Source: Lachnospiraceae bacterium UBA1755 (GTDB taxonomy: Bacteria > Bacillota > Clostridia > Lachnospirales > Lachnospiraceae). From it: DNA of 12,986 nucleotides. Positions 6,600 to 12,986 of the stretch are shown in pieces; position 1 is the stretch's first letter; each line of letters opens with the position of its first letter. The notes below the pieces were generated by a model that was not told the origin of the DNA, did not search any database, and saw only the letters and a program-made list of their open reading frames with translations. The position numbers and the translations under genes were made by a program. Location: positions 1-12,986 of the forward strand of contig DCHJ01000040.1 in NCBI GenBank assembly GCA_002314805.1, read 5' to 3'.

Positions 6600-9500
6600 T
6601 GTTCATCCTTTGAATACTTCTTCTCTGCTTTCATCCGGCAGCCCTCTATCTTTCGGTCAAACCCGCATACTGATCTGTATGCGCAGAAGCTGCAGCTTGA
6701 ATAGCCGCTGCCTCTTAATTTGGGTGCTGCCTTTATTTCTCCGCTTACTATGCTCCTGCCAATACCCTCTGCCTTATGCTTAACATACGGGATGAGCATT
6801 TCTATCTCTTCCCTGGTATTCACACCCGCAAATCCCATCTGATCCTTAATCTCATCCTCAACAGACCTGTCGGCTGAGATCCTGTCCTTGTCTACGATAG
6901 GATCCTGCACGGTATAATAGTACATCTGCTCCGGCACTATCTCTCTGCCGTGAAATCTCTGTCCCAGAAGCTCCTGTACTGCTGCCATATACATGGTGAT
7001 CTGAAGGTCATTGCCATTGATCACATCATTGAGGTCCCAGGTCTTGTTACCTGATTTGTAATCAATTATCCTTACTCCCGTTTTTCCCGGATCGGATTCA
7101 TCTATATCCGTGCGGTCTATCTTTCCCGACAGCTCCATGACTCTCCCTGCGCCGATATCAAGCCTTGCAGCACTCAGATGATTCTTTGACGAGAACGGCC
7201 ATTCCAGCTCATAGGGCCTGTAGCTGTCATCAAGATTTTTAAGCAGTCCCCACAAGGAACGGCTCACGACTCTTTCAACCCGCTTTACTATATATTGATT
7301 GCGGGCGCTGTCCGTATACTTTGAACCTTCGTCGTCGAGTAATGCCTGATCGATGGATTCCTTTACCAGCAGGCTCCTCTCCTCCTCCGTAAGGCTGTGC
7401 AGATCAATATCATTTTTACCGGCCTTTACAAATATCTTCTCCAATGCACCATGCGCAATATTTCCGATATCTATCGCGCGGAAAGTAAATTCCTCTATCT
7501 CCTTAAGACCCAGTCCGTATCTTGCAAAATACTGGTACGGGCATTTCGCATAGGTTTCAAGCCTGCTTACGGAACTGAAAAGGATATCTCCGTATAAGAG
7601 GTCTATGCTCTCCCTGCTGAGCTTTTCAGGCCTGTAGCTGTACAGTGCTGCCTCTGTGATAAGTGCTGTCCTCTTATCCTCCTTATCCCGCAGATATGCA
7701 TAAAGCTCCTCAAATGTCCGGTCTCTCTCCCCGATACCATTTATCCTCAGTTCCCTGAGTCTGTCACCTATGAGGCTCACTGCGGAATTAACATTAAGTA
7801 TCCTGATGCTGGCTGCTGCATCCTCAGTCTTCACCTGTGGATACAGCTTCATCAGATGCACAGTGATATAGGATGGTCTCATGGCCTTGCCTGATATGTC
7901 AAGACCGGCATAGCTTATGATCAGCTGCCGTGACGGCTTGGAAAAGATCCGGTATATATAATATCTCTGGATAAGGAGATCCTCCTTTGCCGTAGGTGCA
8001 AGCTCATAGCCTGCAGCCTTAAGCATTTCCTTTTCCGTATCTGTGATGACATTTTTCCTGTTGAGGAGCTTAGGCAGCAGCCCTTCGTTGGCACCTGCCA
8101 CAAATAAGACCTTAATCCCATCTATCCTTGACCTTGTAAGATCTCCGATGATGACTCTGTCAGCTCCAGACGGGAGCACTCCAAGCTTAACCTGTTCAAT
8201 ACCGGCTGAGAAGATCCGGCTGAACTCATCGGCACCCATCTCCTCATCCTTAAGGAGATCCTTCATATCTCTCAGGATATTTTCTACGCTCTCGTATACC
8301 TTTGCATACTCACGCTCACGGCAGCGATCACTGCCGGCGGCAAATTCATCACGCAGAGCCTCAAGCTTGTCCTGTACATTGCAGCGCCGCATGAGTGCCG
8401 TGACGGTATCGACTATCTCAGGCACAGGCGCCTTACCCGAGGTAAAGAGCCTGCGCAGAGCCTCAAGCCTGTCAAGGACCTCATTCTTATAGTCATTGAG
8501 GACGCCTCTGTCCATATCTTTCAGATCCTCAGGCATATAGTCCCAGCTGCCGCTCATGCGTCTGTAACCCCTGCGCCCGCACTCATATATATAATTGTCG
8601 AGGACAAAAATCATATCCTCGTTTTCTTCAGGAAGACCGCTCTTTAAGTATCTGACAAAGCTCTCGTAGGAATAATCCGTATGTATCACATCAAGTGCCC
8701 CTGTTATCATCATGACGAGAGCATTATCGCTGATACCTATGGTCTCATCCATATAGGAGGGTATGCCTGATACTTCCATCTGATGCGCAAGCAGCTTACC
8801 GTATGCCTCCTGATCGGAGCATACGACTGCTATATCCCTGTACCGGAGATTATCAAGCTTTACCAGACTCTCTATGCTGCTGCAGATAAACTCGGCCTCT
8901 TCCTGCATGCTGCAGGCACGTACTATACGCGGCAGTAATGCTGCTTTCCCCGGCGTGGCCGGTTTTACTGTATCTTCCTGTTCCGCATCTGCCCTGCCGG
9001 CTTTTTGTATTTCTGCACCTGATATTACATCCTTAACTGCATCGGATGCTCCTCTGCCGGATATGCCTGTATCGTCCGCTTTGCTATAAGCAGTTGCTGC
9101 ATCAGACACCTCAGTCAGCTTCGCTGCCTGTGCGTGATGATATACCGCGCCGTCATGCCTGAGGATGTGCTTTTCCATAAAGCTGTCTGTGGTAAGCACA
9201 GTATCCGCGCCTCTTATTACGCGGGTCTCGTCACCAAGCCTGCAGATACTGTCTATCATCTCGCGGCTCATACCAAATAGCGGATGCTCCTTATCCTCAC
9301 CGATACTTACAGTCACTATCACTTCTTTTGCATATTCGAGGAAGCCTCTGACGATCCTGTACTGGATCGGTGTAAAGCCTGTAAAGCCGTCCAGTATTAT
9401 CACTGATCCTCTGATCATCCCGCTGCGGTGGATATTGCGGGCCAGTATGTCCGGTATCTCTTCTGCGGCAATGTATTTATCTCCGATCTCTTTCTTAAAT

Positions 9501-9982
9501 TCACTGTAGATAAGCTTAAGATCACAGAGCTTATTATTGAGTCTGGAGCCAAAGGCTTCATCAGTCTTTAAGCTGTCCGGTTCTATGCCATATTGATAAA
9601 GCTCTGAGATCATGGATTTGAGATTGTCCACAAAGCCGGGCTTGTCAAATCTGCTGCCCCAGATCCTGAGTTCTCCCCTGTGCGCATAGCCGATGCGCCT
9701 CAATATCATGGCCTTTTCTATATCGCTCAGTATCTGCGGGTTCTCAATGCCGAGTTCCCTGAACACCCTGTATGCCAGCCTTGAAAAGCTGACCACATCG
9801 ATATTGTCAGTGGCATGACATGGATGCAGCCTGATTATCTCCTTTTCTGCCCGGGTAGTGGACTGTTCGGGAGTAATAAGCAAAAAATGACTGCTCTCAT
9901 CAGCCATTGCGGCTGAGATGCAGTCAGTAAATACTTTATTGGATTTTCCGCTCCCGGGACCCCCCAGTATAAATCGATACAT
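6566..9982 (-). CDS. addB: AddB, helicase-nuclease subunit B with iron-sulfur cluster (RexB)
   Basis: AddB pairs with AddA; it contributes the second nuclease and Chi recognition, and its helicase-like fold is degenerate. The N-terminus has an intact Walker A, GGPGSGKS (7-14). The C-terminal nuclease shows GKID (Asp956), IDYK (Asp974, Lys976) and LQITMY (Gln994). Four cysteines, Cys814 (AKCPYQYFARYG) and Cys1097/1100/1106 in a CX2CX5C array, match the 4Fe-4S staple that closes the AddB nuclease. The length, 1138 residues, is normal for the family. Residues about 286-344 form an Ala/Asp/Gly/Lys-rich, low-complexity insertion between conserved blocks. The ATG has GAGG about 10 bases upstream. 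A 177-base gap separates it from the TPR gene, with no clear promoter or terminator; an ACCGGC/GCCGGT hairpin at 10088-10105 has its T-run on the wrong side. Confidence 0.96.
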   Translation of the reverse strand: MYRFILGGPGSGKSNKVFTDCISAAMADESSHFLLITPEQSTTRAEKEIIRLHPCHATDNIDVVSFSRLAYRVFRELGIENPQILSDIEKAMILRRIGYAHRGELRIWGSRFDKPGFVDNLKSMISELYQYGIEPDSLKTDEAFGSRLNNKLCDLKLIYSEFKKEIGDKYIAAEEIPDILARNIHRSGMIRGSVIILDGFTGFTPIQYRIVRGFLEYAKEVIVTVSIGEDKEHPLFGMSREMIDSICRLGDETRVIRGADTVLTTDSFMEKHILRHDGAVYHHAQAAKLTEVSDAATAYSKADDTGISGRGASDAVKDVISGAEIQKAGRADAEQEDTVKPATPGKAALLPRIVRACSMQEEAEFICSSIESLVKLDNLRYRDIAVVCSDQEAYGKLLAHQMEVSGIPSYMDETIGISDNALVMMITGALDVIHTDYSYESFVRYLKSGLPEENEDMIFVLDNYIYECGRRGYRRMSGSWDYMPEDLKDMDRGVLNDYKNEVLDRLEALRRLFTSGKAPVPEIVDTVTALMRRCNVQDKLEALRDEFAAGSDRCREREYAKVYESVENILRDMKDLLKDEEMGADEFSRIFSAGIEQVKLGVLPSGADRVIIGDLTRSRIDGIKVLFVAGANEGLLPKLLNRKNVITDTEKEMLKAAGYELAPTAKEDLLIQRYYIYRIFSKPSRQLIISYAGLDISGKAMRPSYITVHLMKLYPQVKTEDAAASIRILNVNSAVSLIGDRLRELRINGIGERDRTFEELYAYLRDKEDKRTALITEAALYSYRPEKLSRESIDLLYGDILFSSVSRLETYAKCPYQYFARYGLGLKEIEEFTFRAIDIGNIAHGALEKIFVKAGKNDIDLHSLTEEERSLLVKESIDQALLDDEGSKYTDSARNQYIVKRVERVVSRSLWGLLKNLDDSYRPYELEWPFSSKNHLSAARLDIGAGRVMELSGKIDRTDIDESDPGKTGVRIIDYKSGNKTWDLNDVINGNDLQITMYMAAVQELLGQRFHGREIVPEQMYYYTVQDPIVDKDRISADRSVEDEIKDQMGFAGVNTREEIEMLIPYVKHKAEGIGRSIVSGEIKAAPKLRGSGYSSCSFCAYRSVCGFDRKIEGCRMKAEKKYSKDEQWQIISGQKNS

Positions 9983-10159
9983 TTAGTCTGCCTCGGTATG
10001 AGATATTCTGCCCAGCCTTCATGTCCTGCTGATAAACTACGAAAGCCGGCAAAGTCAGATGTGGTTTCTGTGCTGCCGCTTTTTTGCACCGGCCACCCTG
10101 CCGGTCATCAGATCCACTGCGTATCCACGCCGGCGGATATCTGCGGGGCTGACAGGCAC

Positions 10160-10975
10160 CTATTCTCTGATGCGGCTTTCAAGGAACTCGATCTCGTGCT
10201 CGATCACTTCGGTGGAACCGTACTGCTGGGCATATTCCTCAAAAAGATTTTTTGCTGTTTTGTAATCCTGCTTATATTCATAACAGATAGCGATGTTGTA
10301 TTTAAGGGATGCCATCACATCCTCCTCACCCATCCCGGGATGATCGGTCACAAACTGGATGCCCTTCTGGAACCATTCTACCGCAGTATCGTAATCGCCG
10401 CTCTCAAAGGCAAGTGTGCCAATACGGTTGTACAGCTCGCCTGTCTGTGCTCCTTCTGTATTCAGTGCCCTCTCGTACAGCACTCTGGCCTGCTCAATGA
10501 ACTGTGCATCCCCGCTCTTTGAAAGTGCGGTACCCAGCACATAGAGTGCCTGGCTGCTGCCGGTACCTACGGGATCCACCTCACAGCTGTGCTCATAGAG
10601 CTGGAGACATCTGGTAAGGCTCTCTCCGGATCTCACCCTGCTGATGACCTCCAGATTCATATATTCCGGCCTGTCACCGTCCAGCTTCCTGAGCTGGGCA
10701 TAGGTATCCGCTGCCGATGCATAGTCACCTGCGAGTATCTGTGCCTCTGCCTTATAGCGGAGTATATCGATCTCCAGTGTACTGTATTTTCCGTCCTTAT
10801 TACTGAGAGCCTCATCAAACCTGGCAACTGCAGCGCTGTAATCCCCCTGCTCCATAAAGCCTATGGCCTGCTCTCTCAGTTCCTTTTCCTTTCTGGCTGC
10901 CTTGCCGCAGGAAGTAAGCATGCACACTGCCATGATCACGCAAGCTGCCGCTGCCATGACCTTTCCTGTGCGCAC
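10160..10975 (-). CDS. Tetratricopeptide-repeat lipoprotein
   Basis: With the GTG at 10975 the product has 271 residues. It starts with a basic N-terminus (RTGK), a hydrophobic run and the lipobox LTSC, making Cys23 the lipidation site. The mature part is built of TPR helices, visible as repeated A-G-D-Y-A-A patterns: MEQGDYSAAVARFDEAL, LAGDYASAADTYAQL, FESGDYDTAVEWFQKG and YKQDYKTAKNLFEEY. Such proteins usually scaffold envelope complexes; no partner can be named here. The start is uncertain. An ATG at 10957 has a better site (AGGA six bases away) but loses the basic residues; an ATG at 11035 has GGGAG too close and overlaps dut. The gene follows dut by about 19 bases, so the two are probably co-transcribed. 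Confidence 0.85.
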   Translation of the reverse strand: MRTGKVMAAAACVIMAVCMLTSCGKAARKEKELREQAIGFMEQGDYSAAVARFDEALSNKDGKYSTLEIDILRYKAEAQILAGDYASAADTYAQLRKLDGDRPEYMNLEVISRVRSGESLTRCLQLYEHSCEVDPVGTGSSQALYVLGTALSKSGDAQFIEQARVLYERALNTEGAQTGELYNRIGTLAFESGDYDTAVEWFQKGIQFVTDHPGMGEEDVMASLKYNIAICYEYKQDYKTAKNLFEEYAQQYGSTEVIEHEIEFLESRIRE

Positions 10976-10994
10976 CCGCAATTTTCCATTATTA

Positions 10995-11426
10995 TTATTT
11001 GATCCCCGTACTGCCAAATCCGCCTCTGTTCTCATCTCCCAGCCTGTCCACGACCACAAAGTCAAAGGCAGGCTGATGCTCCATGATCCTGAACTGACAT
11101 ATCCTGTCGTTGGTATGTATCGTCACATCCCGTGTGGCAAGTGCCGGCCAGAACCACTGGTCGTCATCACCGCAGTAGCTCTCATCCACTATCCCCATCG
11201 AATTGGTCTGTATCAGTCCAAAATTCTTATAGGTCGAGGAACGCGGTACCACATGGGCCTCATAGCCCGCCGGAAGCACCATGCCAACACCGAGCGGGAT
11301 AAGACGAAATTCGCCGGCCTTCATCTCGATGTCCTGCGCTGCGCGCAGGTCCATCCAGTCACTCTTGCCGGCGATGTATGAAATCCTGTCGATCCTGTCT
11401 GTGAAATATTTGATCTTAATGTCCAT
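10995..11426 (-). CDS. dut: dUTP diphosphatase (dUTPase), trimeric Dut family
   Basis: It hydrolyses dUTP to dUMP and pyrophosphate, keeping uracil out of DNA and supplying dUMP for thymidylate synthesis. The 143-residue length is typical of the homotrimeric family. All five motifs can be followed: DLRAA (motif 1), PRSST (motif 2), GIVDESYCGDDD (motif 3), DRICQFRI (motif 4) and the Gly-rich C-terminal arm RGGFGSTG (motif 5). The segment after motif 3, WFWPALATRD, is longer and more aromatic than in E. coli Dut, a shape I associate with clostridial members. The ATG at 11426 (MDIKIKYF) is used because AGGAAA lies upstream and the domain starts there; the frame stays open to 11552, but that part is an Arg/Ser-rich shadow of scpB. 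It overlaps scpB by 11 bases. Confidence 0.92.
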   Translation of the reverse strand: MDIKIKYFTDRIDRISYIAGKSDWMDLRAAQDIEMKAGEFRLIPLGVGMVLPAGYEAHVVPRSSTYKNFGLIQTNSMGIVDESYCGDDDQWFWPALATRDVTIHTNDRICQFRIMEHQPAFDFVVVDRLGDENRGGFGSTGIK

Positions 11427-12087
11427 TGTTTGCCATTTCCTGAGCTGCCACTGCATCCACGATGGAATCTGCTGTCTCAAGCTTAAGGCGCTCCTGGACC
11501 GGGATCGGCTCAGTGCCGAAATTAAAGCCGACTTCCTTCTCAACCTCTTCAACTATCTCTGCTTCCGTGTCGCTGTCCATCGCCGGAAGAGCCTTCCTTG
11601 AGCCCACTCCGAAGCGTCTTAAGAATTCCTCGGTGGTGGCAAACAGTGCCGGCTTACCCGGTGCGTCAAGACGCCCTGCCTCGTATACAAGGCCGTACTC
11701 AAGAAGCTTGTTGAGAGCATACTCACAGGATACGCCCCTGATACTGTCCATTTCTGTCCTCGTGACCGGCTGCTTGTAGGCTACCACGGAAAGAGTCTCA
11801 AGTACGGAATCGGTAAGTACCTGCTTCTTGGGAGTCTTTGCCACCCTGATGAGGCTGTCATAGTACTCCTTCCTTGAGCACATCTGCCAGCTGCTCTCCA
11901 GCTCCACGATCTGCATACCGCGCAGCTCCTGCTCATACTTCTTCTGAAGGCGGAGCACTGCCTCACGTGCCGCATATTCATCACAATCAAGTGCTGCCGC
12001 GATCTGACGGGTCTCAACAGACTTACCCATTGTGAAAAGTACTGATTCAACTATCGCTTCCTGTCTTAATTCCTGCTCGTATGTCAT
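11416..12087 (-). CDS. scpB: ScpB, segregation and condensation protein B
   Basis: ScpB is a dimer of tandem winged-helix subunits that binds ScpA and, with Smc, forms the bacterial condensin that compacts and separates new chromosomes. The N-terminal winged helix runs to about residue 80. The second contains the family signatures LETLSVVAYKQPVTRTEMD and GRLDAPGKPALFATTEEFL. At 223 residues it is a little longer than the usual 180-200, because of an acidic, low-complexity C-terminal tail after about residue 168 (DTEAEIVEEVEKEVG and onward). The ATG overlaps the scpA stop as ATGA and has GGAGG 10 bases upstream inside scpA. The coupling fits the need for a fixed ScpA:ScpB ratio. Smc itself is not in the window. 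Confidence 0.96.
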   Translation of the reverse strand: MTYEQELRQEAIVESVLFTMGKSVETRQIAAALDCDEYAAREAVLRLQKKYEQELRGMQIVELESSWQMCSRKEYYDSLIRVAKTPKKQVLTDSVLETLSVVAYKQPVTRTEMDSIRGVSCEYALNKLLEYGLVYEAGRLDAPGKPALFATTEEFLRRFGVGSRKALPAMDSDTEAEIVEEVEKEVGFNFGTEPIPVQERLKLETADSIVDAVAAQEMANNGH

Positions 12088-12890
12088 GACTCAAAATCCT
12101 CCAGTCCGGACAGATCAAGCTCTGCTCCGGATTCATCATATTCATTTACCGTTATGTCGATGTCCTCACCCGACTCTGACTGCACTATACTCAGCAGCCC
12201 CGCCTTTGTAAGCTCCAGAATACCGAGGAAGGTCACAACGACCTCCAGTGTAGTAGGCTGGGCCTCAAGAAGCTCCCTGAAAGAAAATCTCTTATTGGCC
12301 CTGGTATAATCCAGAAGCCCCCTGATCCTTGCCTCAAGGCTTATCTTTTCTCTCCTGATCGTACCAAACTTGCTCCGCTCCGGATCGATACGGTCTTCCC
12401 TGCGCTTCATGACCTGCTGAAAGATCTCCTGCAGTCTTGCCAGGCTGACATCCTTAAGAAGATCATCAAGATCCACCGGTGCTTCATACCTCTGAACTTC
12501 CTTCGGGATACTCGGACTCCTGTAGAAATATTTCTGCGCATCGGCTTCCATATCTGCAAGCTCAGCTGCCAGAAGCTTCATCTTGCGGTGCTCAATGAGC
12601 CTGTCCACAAGCTCGGCTCTCGGGTCGACCTCTTCTCCGGTCTCAGGATCCACTTCCTTGGGCAGCAGCATCTTTGCCTTGATCTCAATAAGCGTAGCCG
12701 CCATAACCATGAACTCACTGGTCCTGTTGAGATCCTGATGCGGCATCTGAGCCATATACTCAAGATATTGTGCCGTGATGCTGGCAATGGGGATATCGTA
12801 AATGTTGATCTTATCCTTATCAATAAGATGCAGCAATAGGTCCAGCGGGCCTTCAAAGGTCTCCAGTTTGTACGAAATGCTCTCGCTCAT
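12084..12890 (-). CDS. scpA: ScpA, segregation and condensation protein A (kleisin)
   Basis: ScpA is the kleisin that bridges the Smc dimer: its N-terminal domain binds the coiled-coil neck of one Smc and its C-terminal winged helix binds the other Smc head, while the middle recruits ScpB. The family opening LETFEGPLDLLLHLI and DIPIASITAQYL lies in the first 45 residues. The C-terminal winged helix (FRELLEAQPTTLEVVVTFLGILEL) is near residues 210-245, followed by an acidic tail. At 268 residues it has the normal length. I use the ATG at 12890 because GAGG is five bases upstream; a GTG at 12896 would lie inside that site. A promoter-like TATAAT sits directly against the ribosome binding site. 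Confidence 0.96.
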   Translation of the reverse strand: MSESISYKLETFEGPLDLLLHLIDKDKINIYDIPIASITAQYLEYMAQMPHQDLNRTSEFMVMAATLIEIKAKMLLPKEVDPETGEEVDPRAELVDRLIEHRKMKLLAAELADMEADAQKYFYRSPSIPKEVQRYEAPVDLDDLLKDVSLARLQEIFQQVMKRREDRIDPERSKFGTIRREKISLEARIRGLLDYTRANKRFSFRELLEAQPTTLEVVVTFLGILELTKAGLLSIVQSESGEDIDITVNEYDESGAELDLSGLEDFES

Positions 12891-12899
12891 AACCACCTC

Positions 12900-12928
12900 A
12901 TTATAGCAAAAGGGATGGTTTAAGTAAA
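12900..12928 (-). promoter_or_regulatory. Sigma-A-type promoter directly in front of scpA
   Basis: TTTACT (12923-12928, four of six to TTGACA), exactly 17 bases, then a perfect TATAAT (12900-12905). The scpA ribosome binding site GAGG begins at the next base and the ATG is only nine bases from the -10 box. Transcription would therefore start about at the ATG, giving a nearly leaderless message. Either that is real or the match is fortuitous. Confidence 0.5.
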
Positions 12929-12929
12929 C

Positions 12930-12958
12930 AAAAACAGCGCATATTTTGCGCTATTTTT
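12930..12958 (-). terminator. Intrinsic terminator of the gene upstream of scpA (possibly bidirectional)
   Basis: On the minus strand AAAAATAGCGCA, a 5-base loop and TGCGCTGTTTTT form a 12-bp stem with one G-U wobble, ending in a T-run. On the plus strand the same stem has one C-A mismatch and also ends in T residues, so it could stop transcription both ways. It separates the upstream gene from the scpA promoter. Confidence 0.7.
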
Positions 12959-12986
12959 TGATATCGACCACAACAACTTGTGGTTT
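12951..12986 (-). CDS. Possible 3' end of the upstream gene (partial)
   Basis: Eleven codons (KPQVVVVDIKK) reach a TAG at 12951-12953 and run off the window edge. The composition is protein-like, and the terminator overlaps the stop, as often seen. Too little is present to name the product. Another frame stays open to about 12919, so the frame choice is not certain. The same bases hold a perfect 7-bp inverted repeat, ACCACAA/TTGTGGT (12967-12984). Confidence 0.3.
   Translation of the reverse strand, partial: KPQVVVVDIKK

Noticed and set aside
8043..8492. Plus-strand open frame of 149 codons within addB
   Set aside because: Ser/Arg-rich antisense shadow of AddB, whose frame is continuous and full of conserved motifs.
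10088..10105. ACCGGC/GCCGGT hairpin between the TPR gene and addB
   Set aside because: On the coding (minus) strand it is followed by an A-run, not a T-run, so it is not an intrinsic terminator for this operon.
10976..11065. Upstream starts for the TPR lipoprotein
   Set aside because: They would put about 30 polar residues before the signal peptide and overlap dut; the ATG at 11035 has its GGGAG too close.
11427..11552. N-terminal extension of dUTPase
   Set aside because: Arg/Ser-rich shadow of the scpB C-terminal tail; the dUTPase domain and a usable ribosome binding site fit the ATG at 11426.
12967..12984. ACCACAA/TTGTGGT inverted repeat as an operator
   Set aside because: It falls in a likely coding 3' end, is short, and is far from the start of transcription; chance is a fair explanation.
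1..12986. CRISPR array, tRNA, rRNA, riboswitch, or intact transposase/integrase
   Set aside because: I saw no regularly spaced direct repeats, no tRNA cloverleaf with a CCA-type end, no rRNA-like or riboswitch-like conserved core, and no DDE or recombinase motifs.

Overview
The window looks like a chromosomal stretch of a low-to-moderate GC Firmicute, most likely a Lachnospiraceae-type Clostridium relative. The grounds are the AGGAGG-type ribosome binding sites, AddAB in place of RecBCD, the ScpA/ScpB pair, and a small lipoprotein carrying a GMANPMVE motif that I associate with that family. Genus is not determinable from the sequence alone. Every convincing gene is on the minus strand, so the window reads right to left.

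Right arm (about 2440-12986): a compact housekeeping block. After the tail of an unseen upstream gene and its terminator come scpA and scpB (condensin partners of Smc), a dUTPase (dut), a TPR lipoprotein, addB and addA (double-strand-break resection helicase-nuclease), and a small putative lipoprotein, closed by a clear intrinsic terminator at 2444-2475. Junctions are tight: a 4-base overlap for scpA/scpB, 11 for scpB/dut, 34 for addB/addA, and 13 bases between addA and the lipoprotein. The largest internal gap is 177 bases, between the TPR gene and addB. The products share a theme of chromosome maintenance: condensation and segregation, keeping uracil out of DNA, and recombinational repair.

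Left arm (1-2420): accessory, A/T-richer and visibly decayed. It holds a two-gene transcription unit with its own promoter (a small frameshifted gene coupled by TAATG to a HipA-family C-terminal remnant), a roughly 115-bp element with imperfect terminal inverted repeats (MITE-like), about 390 bases without a convincing gene, the N-terminal third or less of an AAA-type ATPase, a 175-residue protein of unknown function that appears intact, and the N-terminal piece of a secreted trypsin/HtrA-like protease that stops just after its catalytic His. This looks like a graveyard of toxin-antitoxin-like, defence-like and mobile fragments next to a core operon.

I found no CRISPR array, tRNA, rRNA, intact transposase or integrase. 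No complete novel system is evident. The most interesting items are the decayed TA-like unit, the MITE-like element, the intact 175-residue protein beside the broken ATPase, a low-complexity insertion in AddB, and an scpA promoter whose start point would leave almost no leader.
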